Source of the DNA: Mesostigma viride
Lineage: Eukaryota; Streptophyta; Mesostigmatophyceae; Mesostigmatales; Mesostigmataceae
Reading direction: 5' to 3'
Length of the DNA: 64,000 bases
Assembly: GCA_009746045.1 (NCBI GenBank)
Contig: RPFO01000716.1
Span: forward strand, 29,978 to 93,977
In this document: positions 1 to 24,600 of the stretch, in pieces
How the letters are laid out: each line of letters starts with the position of its first letter
Position numbering within the stretch: position 1 is the first letter of the stretch
Translations under genes and position numbers: made by a program
Notes under the pieces: model-generated
What the model was told of the DNA's origin: nothing
What the model saw: the letters and a program-made list of their open reading frames with translations, nothing else
Database searches by the model: none

Positions 1-12664
<12,664 letters not shown>

Positions 12665-12984
12665 ATGGGTCCAATTGACTAACATGACTTGTTCAATCTG
12701 CACTGTTAATAATATGCCAATCTACACTGCTGTTATCGTGAATAATGTCAACATCATGCGTTTAGGAGTAGTTGTCCAGGAGTGGAAGTAAGTGAGTAAG
12801 TAAGTAATGGCGTGTCATGCGCATGCATGGGCATGCCACGGAGTAGTATGCTAATCTCATATTAGAAAAATAATTACACGAAAGATACAAATATCGTCTG
12901 CATCATGCACCAGGAATGTGAGTACCTCGTTTTCCGTGTCGGGCCCTGCGCAATCAGAGTGCTATTGGCATATCTGTTATATCC
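12665..12984. other. Region after the WLM/PUB gene, no gene seen
   Basis: Likely 3' UTR and spacer. AGTAAG-type short repeats occur near 12790. No coding evidence. The following retrotransposon fragment begins within the next few bases. Confidence 0.5.
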
Positions 12985-13376
12985 TCGCGCCATCTACCGA
13001 GGAGTGTACATCCAGAGCGCCGCACTCAAGTTGTTCATGCGCATGATCCTCAACCGTGATAGACTCGGCATGGACATGTGCTACACTAGACGCGACGGGC
13101 TCACACCCGGGCAGCCTCCTGGTTTGTCTGTAATATGGAGGCAGATGGTGTGCAAGGATAGATGGCAAGTAGTGATGAAGGAGACCACCCCCAAGCCTGT
13201 GGGGGCTCTGCGTGTGACCAAGTATGGCATTCATAGCGATTCGGGCCGCGGTGCCCACACCCCTGTAACTAGGACCTAGATAGCTTACACAATCCATTCC
13301 ATCCCATGTTCCCCTCCCACTGAGGACTTATGCTCACGTGACGCAGTCACGTGTCTATTAATTAATTAATTAACTA
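12985..13376 (+). pseudogene. Family-A non-LTR retrotransposon, internally deleted 3' copy
   Basis: The frame reads YRGVYIQSAALKLFMRMILN, the RT N-terminal part, and then jumps straight to RDRLGMDMCYTRRDG, the extreme C-terminus found elsewhere at 33820. About 1.2 kb is missing in between. The 3' end carries ACCCCTGTAACTAGGACC, then the hairpin CACGTGACGCAGTCACGTG and an ATTAATTAATTAATTAA tail at about 13357-13374. Confidence 0.8.
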
Positions 13377-13600
13377 ATGGAGGCAGATGGTGCGCAAGGA
13401 TAGATGGCAAGTAGTGATGAAGGAGACCACCCCCAAGTCTGTGGGGGCTCCGCGTGTGACCAAGTATGGCATTCATAGCGATTCGGGCCGCGGTGCCCAC
13501 ACCCCTGTAACTAGGACCTAGATAGCTAGCATCATCCATTCCACATCCTGAGCCAGATAGTGCGAAAGATCTAATCTACCCCTGTAACTAGGACCTAGAT
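13377..13600 (+). mobile_element. Family-A 3' end copy, truncated and interrupted
   Basis: Begins GGAGGCAGATGGTGCGCAAG directly behind the tail of the previous copy and repeats the same C-terminal and 3' UTR sequence. It is split by the minus-strand insertion 13601-16037 and resumes at 16062. Confidence 0.75.
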
Positions 13601-16037
13601 TAAATTAAATTAAATTTACTTTCATTATATTATTAATTTAATTTACTTTTCATTATAACATGCCTCCGTGGGGGGGTCATGTAGCACATATTCCATGATG
13701 GATGGGGTGGAGGAAGCCGCGTGATCGAACTATCCTAACTCTAAGCTATCTAGAAAATCCTAACTGCACTAGACTCATCAAAACGCCTCCTCCGCTTGGG
13801 GGGAGGTGGCTTGCCCACAACAGGGTCGGCCGGGCGTGTGCGCCTTGACAATCTTCTTCCACCGCGTCTTGTCCTGCATGGCAGTCCAAAGACGGGAGAG
13901 AGAGTGGATGCGGTGCTCAAACTGGGCTGGGACCACTAGGTCGTCCAGCAACATCTGGATGTAGGTCGTGACAGGTTTCCCTACCCTTTTGGGAATGCCC
14001 TCGGGGCCAGGCCAGGTCAAAATATGTGTCGCCCTGGCTGGCCAAGCCGCTGGGGGCCGGCCAGGCCAAGGGCGGTGTCGACCTGGCTGGTGCGAGCAAG
14101 GTGCCCTACAAATGCTATCCTACGCTGCCTAATCTCGTCCGAAATACGAGGCATGCCATGATACAAAGATTCTGATGACGGACGCTCGGAAAAACCTACG
14201 TTAAGGACCTGTCGGAGCATCCTGTAAACCGTGCCGTCTAGCCTAGCTGCCAGTTTGGGTGGGATGGTCCACGCCTCGGCGCCATACGTGAGCACCGTGA
14301 GGACGAGGACCTTGAAGAGCATGCGCTTGCGGTGCTCGCCCAGGCCCTTCGAGCGCCAGTAGGTGTTGAGCGAACGGAGCTTGGCCCAGGCAAGGCCGAT
14401 GCGGGTGTCCACATCGTCGGCAGTGTCAGGGAGCCAACTCCCCAACAGCTTGAAGCGGTCGCGGAACGGGACCTCCGTCCCGTCAAGCAGGCGCGGCAGC
14501 GGTGGTGTACTGGAGGCCCCAATCACCATCGCCTCAGTTTTGACACTAATCTCCAACCCCACCGCCCGAGCCTTCAGGCCCAGACAGTCCAGCCAGGTCT
14601 GAATGTGCTCGGGGCTCTTGATGAGGGTGGTGTCGTCCGCATAAATCAGGTCAGCAAGGCGGTAACCAGGTCTGACCCCGCCGTGCTCTTTCACGTTAAG
14701 GATGTCCAAGCCTGGCTCGAACCCCTTAAGAGCAGTAAAGCGCGCACGTGCCCGGCGCATGACGTGATCCACGACAATAATGAACAGGTATGGGGACAAG
14801 ACACAACCTTGCCACACCCCGTGGTGAAGGGGGAATGGTGGGGTGGTGCCTTCCGCAGTCCGCACTACTGCCTGTCATGAGCCCTCATACAGTCGGCGAA
14901 TGGCAGCAATAAACGCAGGTGGTACTCGATCCAGAGCTAGGATGGCCCAAAGAGCCTCCCAGAGAACCGTGTCAAAGGCCTTGATATAGTCAACAAAAAT
15001 GAAGACCAGCGGCAAACTGTCAGGGGGAAGGCGACGCACCTCCTCCATCAACCGGCGCGCGACAAACACAGCCATGACAGTGTTACGACCACGACGGAAA
15101 CCCATCTGAGACTCACCCAGGTGTGGGTCCAGCGCGACGCGGAGCCTGTGCAGCATCATGCGCATGAAGACCTTCAGCGCGGCGCTCTGGAGGCAGACAC
15201 CCCGGTAGTTGCCGGGGTCAGCAGCAGAGCCCTTCTTGTACATCATGACGCGGATGGCCGTCTGCCACTCAGCAGGCGGAGGCTCGTCAGAGAGCAGGAC
15301 ACGGTTGCAGAACGCCAGCAGAAGATCCCTAACCGCCGGATCAGGGGTCTTCAGCAGCTCAGCAGAAAGGTGGTCGGCACCGACCGCCGCATCGTACCGC
15401 AGGCGAGCAATGAAGGGCGCCGTCCAATTCCTTCAAAGTGAAGGGGGGGACGACGTCGTCAGTGGCAAGGCAGCCCTCCAGCCCCTCCTGCAAGGCGGGG
15501 ACTTGGTAGTCCGCGGCCGAGGAGGGGGGCGCTGGCGGCGGCGGGGCCGGTCCGGCGACCCCGAGGCGGGCGGCCGTCTCGGGATGAAGCGGCGGGGGGG
15601 GGGCGCGAGCCCCACCGGTCAAGGAAACATTGTGGGCCAACCAGCGGTCAAGGCTGACCGGCGCCGTGCCGTCCCCCGTGTGCTCCACCGGGGTGCGCTG
15701 CCGCCGGCCGCCGAGCCGGTCGAGGTGGTACCACATGTCCTTGCCCTGGTTGCGAGCCTGGCAGGCCTTGGCATCCGCGATGCACTGGGCCGCCTCCGCG
15801 TCCTGAGCGGGCGTGCTCGTAGGCCTCCACAAGGGCCCGGCCTTGAGCAATGGTTTCTGCAGCGGGTCCCGGTTACGCTTGAGGCGGTGCCGGGCGGCCA
15901 AGACCTTGGGGTCCCGGCGGTAGAGCGGGCCGGGGCGGCGGCGGGGCATCATGACCGGCAGGTGCCGGGCCGCCAGCAACGGGGCACGGGCCGCAAAGCC
16001 CGCAAAAATCCGAGTGGCGGCGTTGAGGACCTAGATG
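13601..16037 (-). pseudogene. 5'-truncated non-LTR retrotransposon with reverse transcriptase
   Basis: The minus strand encodes a pre-RT region, then DPGNYRGVCLQSAALKVFMR, FVDYIKAFDTV (motif A), GVWQGCVLSPYLF (motif B), LIYADDTTLI (catalytic YADD) and a C-terminal part with LTYGAEAWT. The reading changes frame near 15400 and 14030 and has one in-frame TGA near 14874, so this copy is dead. It is flanked by a perfect 24-bp direct repeat (starts TACCCCTGTA, ends ACCTAGAT) at 13577-13600 and 16038-16061. Its 3' side has an AATTT-rich tail at 13601-13660, as expected for target-primed reverse transcription. No 3' poly(A). Confidence 0.9.
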
Positions 16038-16144
16038 TACCCCTGTAACTAGGACCTAGATAGCTTACACCATCCATTCCATCCCATGTTCCCCTCCCAC
16101 TGAGGACTTATGCTCACGTGACGCAGTCACTTGTCTATTAATTG
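16038..16144 (+). mobile_element. Family-A 3' end, right half
   Basis: Starts with the second copy of the 24-bp target duplication and continues GCTTACACCATCCATTCC to the hairpin (here CACGTGACGCAGTCACTTG, one stem base changed) and a short ATTAATTG tail. Confidence 0.8.
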
Positions 16145-17545
16145 TTAAGGGGACGTGCGCCCGCCGAATTTTTTGGCGCCAAAAATATTCGCGGTACCGC
16201 CGTGAAGTGAAAAGTGGGTGCACGGTGCGCGCACCCCTTGCGGAAGTGGCCATGGCGACTGCGTTTAGGCGAAACTAGCAATGTAGGGCTAGAGAAATGC
16301 CAAAAAAATGCTCGAATGTTGGAGACGATGATTTAATGATGTTGGGTTGTGGCGGCAAGTTGCTGGTTTACAATATCGCTGCTTTCTTTTACTGCCATCG
16401 GCATGGGGGGTAAACTGCATTTTTTGGTCGCGCGGAATAAAATAGGATTCGTGATAGCGGCAGTGAATTCGCAGTTTTGGGGGGGCTTTTTGACCGTAAA
16501 CGATGCATTAATATCGGTAGCATTGAATTCCAAACCAAACTGGTGCTATTTGCTACATTTTCGGCTATTCTCGGTAAGTAATTCTTCAGGCCTGCGCAGT
16601 GCATGTCGGAACCTTCCATGGAAGAACGGCCGTTGTTGCGCGCCTGGGCGAGGGATCTGCGAGGGACAGGTATAGATTTGTCGCGAACGTTATGTGCTAT
16701 CAGTTCTTTCTTCTACTATGAGCTCATCGTTCGAAGCTTTTTTCGTTCTTTTTGGGCAGTTTCCGCCAGCTAGCTCGCCGTTGCTTGCCGTGGTGTTGTC
16801 GAATACCTGGCAGATTTAGATTGTTTTCGCTGACGTCGTGGTCAGGGCCGCTTCAGTCGAAGCCTATATCTTCTCGGGAAGGTTTAAGGCATTTCATAAA
16901 ACGTGTTCTGGCAAGGATGTTGTGCATATGGACGCTTCTTGTTGTGTGAGAGTGACGCACCCTCTCTTCGCAGCGGCATCACAGCGCTCATGCGCTGGAG
17001 GGCCGCCAATGGTTTCTTTCCATTTTATCGTGCAGGGGAGGAAGTGTTTTATTGACGATCATGTTGGAGATATTGCATTTGTGTGACTGCATGTAGATAG
17101 CTACCACCATTGGTTTATTTGAGCTTTCCCTTGATATCATCATGTGAAAAGACTGCAATGTTCTGAGCCAACCATGGTTGACTGCATGCAAGCTTTGTAT
17201 GCCATGATCTCCTTGGTTCCTTGCCCTCCATAGTTCCAGTTTGTTGCCCATCTCAGGTAGGGCAGTTCAGGAGTTGTTGCTGTGTTGATTAGCTTGGTTG
17301 GCATCAACCTTACACTCTAACCTGGGAGAAACATAGAAAATGCTGGTAAGGCATTTTAGTGCCATCATCATTATTGTGATACCGGCGCGTGGTTGGGGGT
17401 AGAACCTTCAATGATGAATGCATGGATAACTCACTAAACATGTTATTTAGGGCCCCTAATCATGGCTGGGCATAATTCAATTGAATTCATATTGAAACAA
17501 GTGTATTCCAGTTTTGGGGGGTTTTGGTGGCACACCTCCCCTTAA
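16145..17545. mobile_element. TTAA-flanked DNA transposon (candidate piggyBac-type, non-autonomous)
   Basis: TTAA at both ends (16145-16148, 17542-17545). Left end reads TTAAGGGGACGTGCGC; the reverse complement of the right end reads TTAAGGGGAGGTGTGCC. About 1.4 kb with no protein I recognise. The first ~370 bp recur reversed at 56975-57345 and as a fragment at 63470-63670. The 16840-17320 part recurs reversed at about 47950-48480. TTAA targets and G-rich ends fit piggyBac-like elements; superfamily is inferred. Confidence 0.6.
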
Positions 17546-18613
17546 TTAATCGACAGCTCGAGCCCTGATAAGAATATTGTACGCGCCAAAGCACCCAACG
17601 CGCGGGTAAGTCTTATGCGTTCAATACGACACGTGACAGGAGAGGCTCGCGTCCGTATTTCCACGTAGTTTCAGAACATACTCCAAGCACCAAGACGCAC
17701 AGGATTGGCCTCGTGAGGCTACTGTATCTTAGAAACTTTTGCGGATGTAGAAATCAAAACAACAAGTAACAACAGCAGATTACAGCAGGCACCGCTGGCT
17801 GGGCCAGGACTAACAGTGCATACAGTAGGCACAAAACGACGAAACCGCACGTCACTAACGAATTTACGGTGCGTTGGTGGCGTCATGGGCACGTGGCTTA
17901 CCCATACTGCGCCCATGCAGTGGCCCGGGGACAGCATCTGGCTGGATAGTTATGCCGGCTTCAACGTCACGCTACCTTCAGGCATGCGCGAGGTTTGTCG
18001 CCATTCGCACCGGCTTGTGTCCTTTAAGGACATCTGATAAATCTTGGGAAGGAGCTCGCGCGTTTGTGGGCTTGTTGCGCTCATCCCGGGTTTCGACGCA
18101 CGAGCACCGGCGGTGGTATTCGGAAGGTACAGCGTCTCCTTCGGCCTGCACGTGGCTGCTTTTGCTCTGGCAGTGGCTGAAAATGCTGATGATTGCTACC
18201 GAAAAATGCACGAGTTAATGCATTATCTGTCTGAATAAAGTCTATGACATGTTTAAGTCTATAAGAATTATATTAGATAAGGGCCCCACGGTCCCGCCGG
18301 TCAGAGTTTACTGCCCCCATTTTCGGCGTCCTTAGTCGCCTCCTTATTGCTCTTTCTTGAGGAAAGCACTGCTCCCCAACATTACGCGTCTTCTACGGCC
18401 TTGTAATTCGCGTGTAACTACGAACTACAAGCGCCCTCGTTTTCTGTTCATCCCCCATGAGTGTATAAGGTCTGCACACCTTGCCCAGTGAAGGCACACT
18501 TCGTCACGTTCGTGTTCTCCGCGGCATTCGTGTGGCCTTCCTCGGGTGCGCTTGTGGTTTCCGCGGCAATCACATGATCTTTGCGTGAGACAGTTTCCTC
18601 CTTCAATCGTCCC
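17546..18613. other. Spacer upstream of the kelch gene, no gene seen
   Basis: About 1.07 kb with short open frames only, and no protein motif recognised. It should contain the kelch promoter and 5' UTR, but no TATA-like box can be assigned with confidence. Confidence 0.5.
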
Positions 18614-21600
18614 ATGGCTCCCGCGTGGAAGAAAGTCGACGCGAAGGGCTTGCCCCCGTCAGCCCGCAGCTCGCATTCCGTCACGTGCGCTGGCTCGTCG
18701 GTCTACGTGATTGGCGGCGAAAACGCACCCCGCGAGACGATCGTGAGTATTCGACACAGACGCTTGTTGTCCATGTGTGAGCCTTTTGTGGGGGCCTGCT
18801 TCTCCTTGCTCCCTGCTTGTCCCTACTTCTCCCTGCGTCTGCCTGCTTGTCCATACTTCTCCCTGCGTCTGCCTGCTTCTCCCTGTAGTGTCAGTTCAAC
18901 GTCCTTCCGCGTGTGCGTACATTGCCAGTCTGACTCCCATGTTTTCACTCACCACCCATCAGCAATCCATCCTGTCATTTTAAATCCCTGAGAAAAACAT
19001 TCTAGATGTTGTCATCCTCACCCCTGCGTAACCTCGGCAACTGTCATCCTCGCATGGCCCCATGCTGTCCAACAGCATCGCTGGTGGCTAGCGTGTGATA
19101 GTGGATTGTGTGCGTGATAAGACCTTGCTCGGAATTCAACTTGAAGCTTGCAGACCTTGTAAAGCTTTTGGGCCGACTTCCCTGCAAACATTTGTCACCC
19201 TCCCGGCTCTCCTAACAGGGTGATGCAACTTCCCCTGATCTGGTCCCGCGGCAGTCCTAGTGCCCTCCTGTATCCATGAGGCAACCAGCGCAGGCCTTCG
19301 TACTGTAGTGTAGTGACCAGCGTATCCATGAGGCGACCAGCGCAGGCCTTCGTACTGTAGTGTAGTGACCAGCGTATCCATGAGGCAACCAGCGCAGGCC
19401 TTCGTACTGCAGTATAGTGACCAGTGTATCAATGAGGCGACCAGCGCATGCCTTCGTACTGTAGTGTAGTGACCAGCGTATCCATGAGGCAACCAGCGCA
19501 GGCCTTCGTACTGCCGGATAGTGACCAGCGTATCCATGAGGCAACCAGCGCAGGCAATATGTACCATCCATAGACGGGTCCTTCATTCTGTGCTGTTTCC
19601 GCTGGAGCTATCGTGAGCCACCCTCCGCCTCCGCTTCCGCCTCTGGTCTCACAGGGTGTGCTTCTGCTACCATAGGTCACATGAGCCCTTCCTTTTGTGC
19701 TGGAGCTCGTGAGCCACCCTCTGGCCTCTGGTCTCACAGGGTGGGCGCGGGTACCCGTTTTTTGCCACTGCGGTAGTAGAGTAGTTACGGGTACGAGTAG
19801 TTACGGGTATTACCACACCCTACGAGTACGGGTTTATGTGCTGCCTGCACCCTACGCCTTTTACCAAGCAACCCCCTTGTGTCCGACCCAAAGTGACGAG
19901 TTGTACCTGTTCCGGGCGCCGGCCCTACCAAAGGCTCTCGAGTGCCACTGTACCCATGCCCACGCAGCTATACCCTCATAGCCATGTGCTGGCCCGACCG
20001 TTTCATCGGGGCTCCACAAGTTTAACCTTGCAACAACCTTTGTAATGACAAGTCCGTACCCTTGATGCCCTTCACAAGCTCTTTAAGACTCTGAGAAGAG
20101 TGTCTCAATAGCTTGCTTCTGCTAACGTCGCCTCAATTGTGTGCTTCTGCTGACGTTATGGGCTAGTTCCTGCCCCTCCCACCTCGTGGCCTACCTTCGT
20201 CGGCATGGCTGGCGTGGGACAATATACTGAACTAAATAAATCATATACTTCTAGTATTACCTCTTACTTTCTGCTAATCACATAGTAGTACTACAGTAGT
20301 ATACATCTCTGTTGGCACAGCCGACGGGGGACAACAAACTGAACTGAACCGAACCGATGTGCCACGCCCACCCCGCATGCGCCCACCCACCCATCCACCC
20401 CGCTGGCCCCACCCAGAAAGAGGGCCTAATCCACTGCTTCTCCATCCAAGGTGGCGGCTGGTCGCAGCAGCCCCACTGCGCGCGGGCGGGCGAGGAGGAT
20501 CCTGAGCAGGCCATCCCGCCCCCCCTGCTGGGCCATGGCGCCGCTGCCGTGCAGCGCGACGGCTCAGACTCCCTTGTGATTTTCGGGGGTCGCGAGGGCG
20601 GCCCGTTGGGGCTCGGCAAGGAGAGGTGCGCCAACCTTTTTCTTCCCTTGTTGCTGTTTCTTTTTTCTCTCCTTGTTGCTGTTTCTTTGTCTTTACTTGT
20701 TGCTGTTTCTTTTTTCTCTCCTTGTTGCTGTTTCCTCTTTCTTTTCTTGTCGCTTCCGCATACTTATTATATTGGCTCGATAAGACATTGATGGAGTAAT
20801 CGGTTGGGCTTGTCAAGGAGAGGTGTGATGTCGACTCAGCTGGCTGCCCCACCCAGGGGGACACTGATCCTTCTCCTTTCCTTTGGCTCGCCTCCCTTTC
20901 CCCCACCCTTTCGATCGTCCGACAACTACCCTCTCCTGGCCTTCCCGACTTTTTTCCCGTTCCTTGTGCCCCTTTTCAGCCCTAGGTGATGAAATGTCGC
21001 TGTCTTCCGTAGGCTCCTGAGCAACGCTCTTGAGAGATCCTCTGGTGGAACGCTCTCTCGCCAGCCTATCTCTCCCATGCATGTGCCCATGTATTGGCAC
21101 CCATGTGGAGCAGTCCACGTGCTAAGCAATGGCCGGGCCACGTGGGGTTGAACGAAACCACTAACCCAAACGCACCCCTAATGAAACAAACCCAACACCC
21201 CTGAACGAAACCACTGACCCATAACCACCCCTAATTAAGCAAACCCAAAACCACCCCTGAATGAAACCACTGACCCAAACGCACCCCTAATGAAAGAAAC
21301 TCAAAACCACCCCTGAATGAAACTGCTGACCTGAACCCACGCAGTGGGAGTCTCTTCATCTTCGACACCAAGGCGGGCGCGTGGTCCTCCCCCACCGTGT
21401 CTGGCGCGCCTCCCCCCCCCCGCTCCTACCACGCGATGGCCTCCGTCGGTCCCCGCGTGTACATCTTCGGCGGCTGCGGCAAGGAGGGCCGCCTGAACGA
21501 CCTCTTCTGCCTTGACACGTCCACGACCCCGATGACCTGGACGCAGCTCCCCTACTCGCAGCCCGAGGGGGAGGTCCCCGTGGCCAGGGGGGGCTCGTGC

Positions 21601-24600
21601 ATCGTGGCGATGGAGAAGCAGGGGGGCGGCCAGGGTGACCTGGTGTACGTGGTGTATGGCTTCTGCGGCAAGCAGCTCGGGGATGTATGGGTGTACGACA
21701 CGAGTGCGGGGAAGTGGAGCCAGGTGGCGTGCTCGGGTGACGTCCCGCCGCCCCGCAGCGTGTTCGGGTCGGCGCGCCTCTCGGGAAGGTGAGGCAGCCC
21801 CTTTTCGCTAAAACTAGTATTTGTGGGTTGGAACGCGATAAGTATATGTTCATGGGGGGTCGGCGAGCCTGTCAGGAGGTGAGGCAGCGTCCTTTTCTTT
21901 TTGGGTGGTGTGGGGGGGCTTTCTTGATGCTACTATATATATTTGAGGGTGGTGAAGGTATATTAGCGGGGAACGTCTTGGTTGTACCTGCCTAGTACTG
22001 TGGTCCTGGGTATAGGGCTGGCGAGGCCCTATTTTTTACTAACTTGGCTGGCTGGGCCAGCCCCTCCTCGGCCTGGTTGATTCTTGTACGGCGGTCAGTG
22101 TGGCTGATACCTATGACTAATACTAACCTAAGACTAATAGCTACGTAGCCAGTTATTGTGTTTGCTATTATGCCAATAACAGTCTCATGACTGTAAAGCC
22201 TTAATTACCAGCCTTACCTTTTACCTTTCTACCTCAGTACCAGCCTTCTACCTTTTCCAGGGTCTGACATGCGGATGCCTTTGTGTAGCAGGAAGTGGTT
22301 TAGGGTCACTACCAGAATTGATTCTCTACCAGAAATTAATTTTTCGAAGCAGGAAAATGGTTTCTGGAGAACTAGAACGTGAACACGCAAGTCTGTGGCC
22401 CTGCTTGGTGCGGCATAGCTTTCTACAATTGTGATGCCGCTTACGTGCACCGCCGCGATTCACAGAATGGGCCCTCAATGGCACTCTTTTCCCGCACGCA
22501 GCGTAATACCCGTGCCAGCCAATGTCTCCAAGTTTCCGTTCGTGTGTGGGCGTGTCCACATTATTCCTTGCCGAATCAGAGAGTTTGGCTCGGCAGAGAA
22601 GCTGTTATAGTGGCCGCTGCTATAGGGACCGTGAGAAGAAGCTGCGATCGGGGGGGGCTGTGGGAAGAGACATGTGGGGCTGTTGCACGAAATATGAAGC
22701 TCTTTCCTGCGTGAATGCCACTTATTGCCACAGCATCATCAGGATGTCGAATGCTCACAATGCTGCCCCTCCCTCCCCTTACCTTGCCGGCCATCCTAGA
22801 AATGAGCCTCACATGTGGGGCACATTAGCATATTTTATTTTTGTCCCCGATTCGCTGATGAATAAGGCTTACAGCGTGTCTGCCCTATTTTGATCAAACA
22901 GGGATGTGCCATGCCACCTTTAGGCATGCTTAATTAATGCCTGCTTGTGCGGTGGCACGGCTGTATATGCTGGGGGTCCACACAGGAGGATCTTTGTGTT
23001 TGCGGGAGAGGAGGAAGCCTCCGCGCTTGGGCATGAGGGAGCTGGCAACTTCTTCAATGGTAAGCCATGGCAAAAACCAACTAGCCAATCAATCACCCAC
23101 CCGCCCGCCCGCCCGCCCGCCCGCCCGCCTGCCTGCCCGCCCACCCGCCCGCCCACCCGCCCGCCCGCCCGCCCACCCGCCCGCCCGCCGCCCGCCCGCC
23201 CGCCCGCCCGCCCGCCGGCCCGCCCACCCCTCCGCCCGCCTGCCCATTTCCGCCTCTCCCCCCTCTATGTTTCCTACGTCTGCCAACACCATTGCACTCT
23301 TAAAGAAAGCAAGACTTTCTAGGTATTGCCACAGCTTTCATGTCATAAATTTGAGTCTCATGCCATAGTCCGTATTGCCATTTTTGGCAAACAAATACCC
23401 CTGAAAATGAAAAAAATCATAACTCCCTGACCGCTACTCCAAATACCCTCAACCAAGGTGCTAGGAATATCTACACATCAAGGGCTTTCAGAATATGCAA
23501 TAATATCTTGAGTCCAGCAAGTAGGTTGCATGATATTCTTGGTCAAAGTTGGACAAAAGACGAACATTTTTATGCATCACACCATGGACCCCCCCCCTTT
23601 TTTTCAGGGGAGGGTAGTAAACACCAATGTTAAGGTTGGATAATTTTATTTGGTAGTTCAGGTGTGGGGGGGTTACTCAGAATTGAGTTTTGCACATGGC
23701 ACCACGCTCATATGGACACATGACTACGAGCAACCAAAACCAGCAAAAGTGACAGGTCAGCCCCCTATGCTTTCCATATAAGTTACACATGCTGTGATGC
23801 ATGGCACATGTTGCCAGCATGAAATATAAATGCCCAACAATAAAACAGCATATAAGACATTACTCGGGGCGCTCAAACTTGGTGATGTTGCCATTATGCC
23901 AGTGCCCCCAGCAGCCGGGCTCGGCATGCTGGTGCACCTTGCACTTTTGACAGCCCATGGTGATGAAACTCCTCTTCTTGCATGCTGCACATGTCATTTG
24001 TTTGTCAAACACCATGTGGGCATGTCGAGCAGCACGGATAGCCAATCTGACCTAAATAATCCGCTCACTTACTTGTGTGGGTTACGCGCGCGTAGGCAGC
24101 CATCCATGAAATACCACACAGTTATGCATTGTATACAGCCACATAGGACTGTCAAAAGTGCTGGGAAACAAAGAAGTTGCTAAACCAGCACTAACGGAAT
24201 GGCATCCTCCAAAGAAACACCACAAACTGAGCAGATTTGGGGCTAATAGCACTCATACAGCAGGCATGGAAACCTGCTGCAAGAGGCACTGATACACTCG
24301 TGTAAAGTCGATGTATAAACGACAGATTCCCGTGCAAACGACATGCAAACACGTAGCCGTACCTGGCTTGATCATGACCATTTCGGCTTCTGCTGGCCGG
24401 GACCCTCATATCTCACACTGGCTAATGCTTTCCAGGCATAGGCCGCCATAGCCGCATAATGAATGCTTCCGCCATGATTACCATGTTGATGTTCTGAGCA
24501 AAGATGACCTATAAACGCATCCGAATTCACAGGGACGCTGCTGCGGATATCCCGTATCAAAACTGGGTGCTCGGGCTGGCGCAGACTGCCGGGCCATAAG

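Noticed and set aside
20274..20906. 210-residue minus-strand protein
   Set aside because: Antisense to kelch exon 2 and its T-rich intron; Lys/Gln-rich part is repeat translation.
22937..23368. Proline/Ala-Arg repeat proteins
   Set aside because: CCCG tetramer array; the first part is the real kelch exon 4 (22986-23059), the rest is intron.
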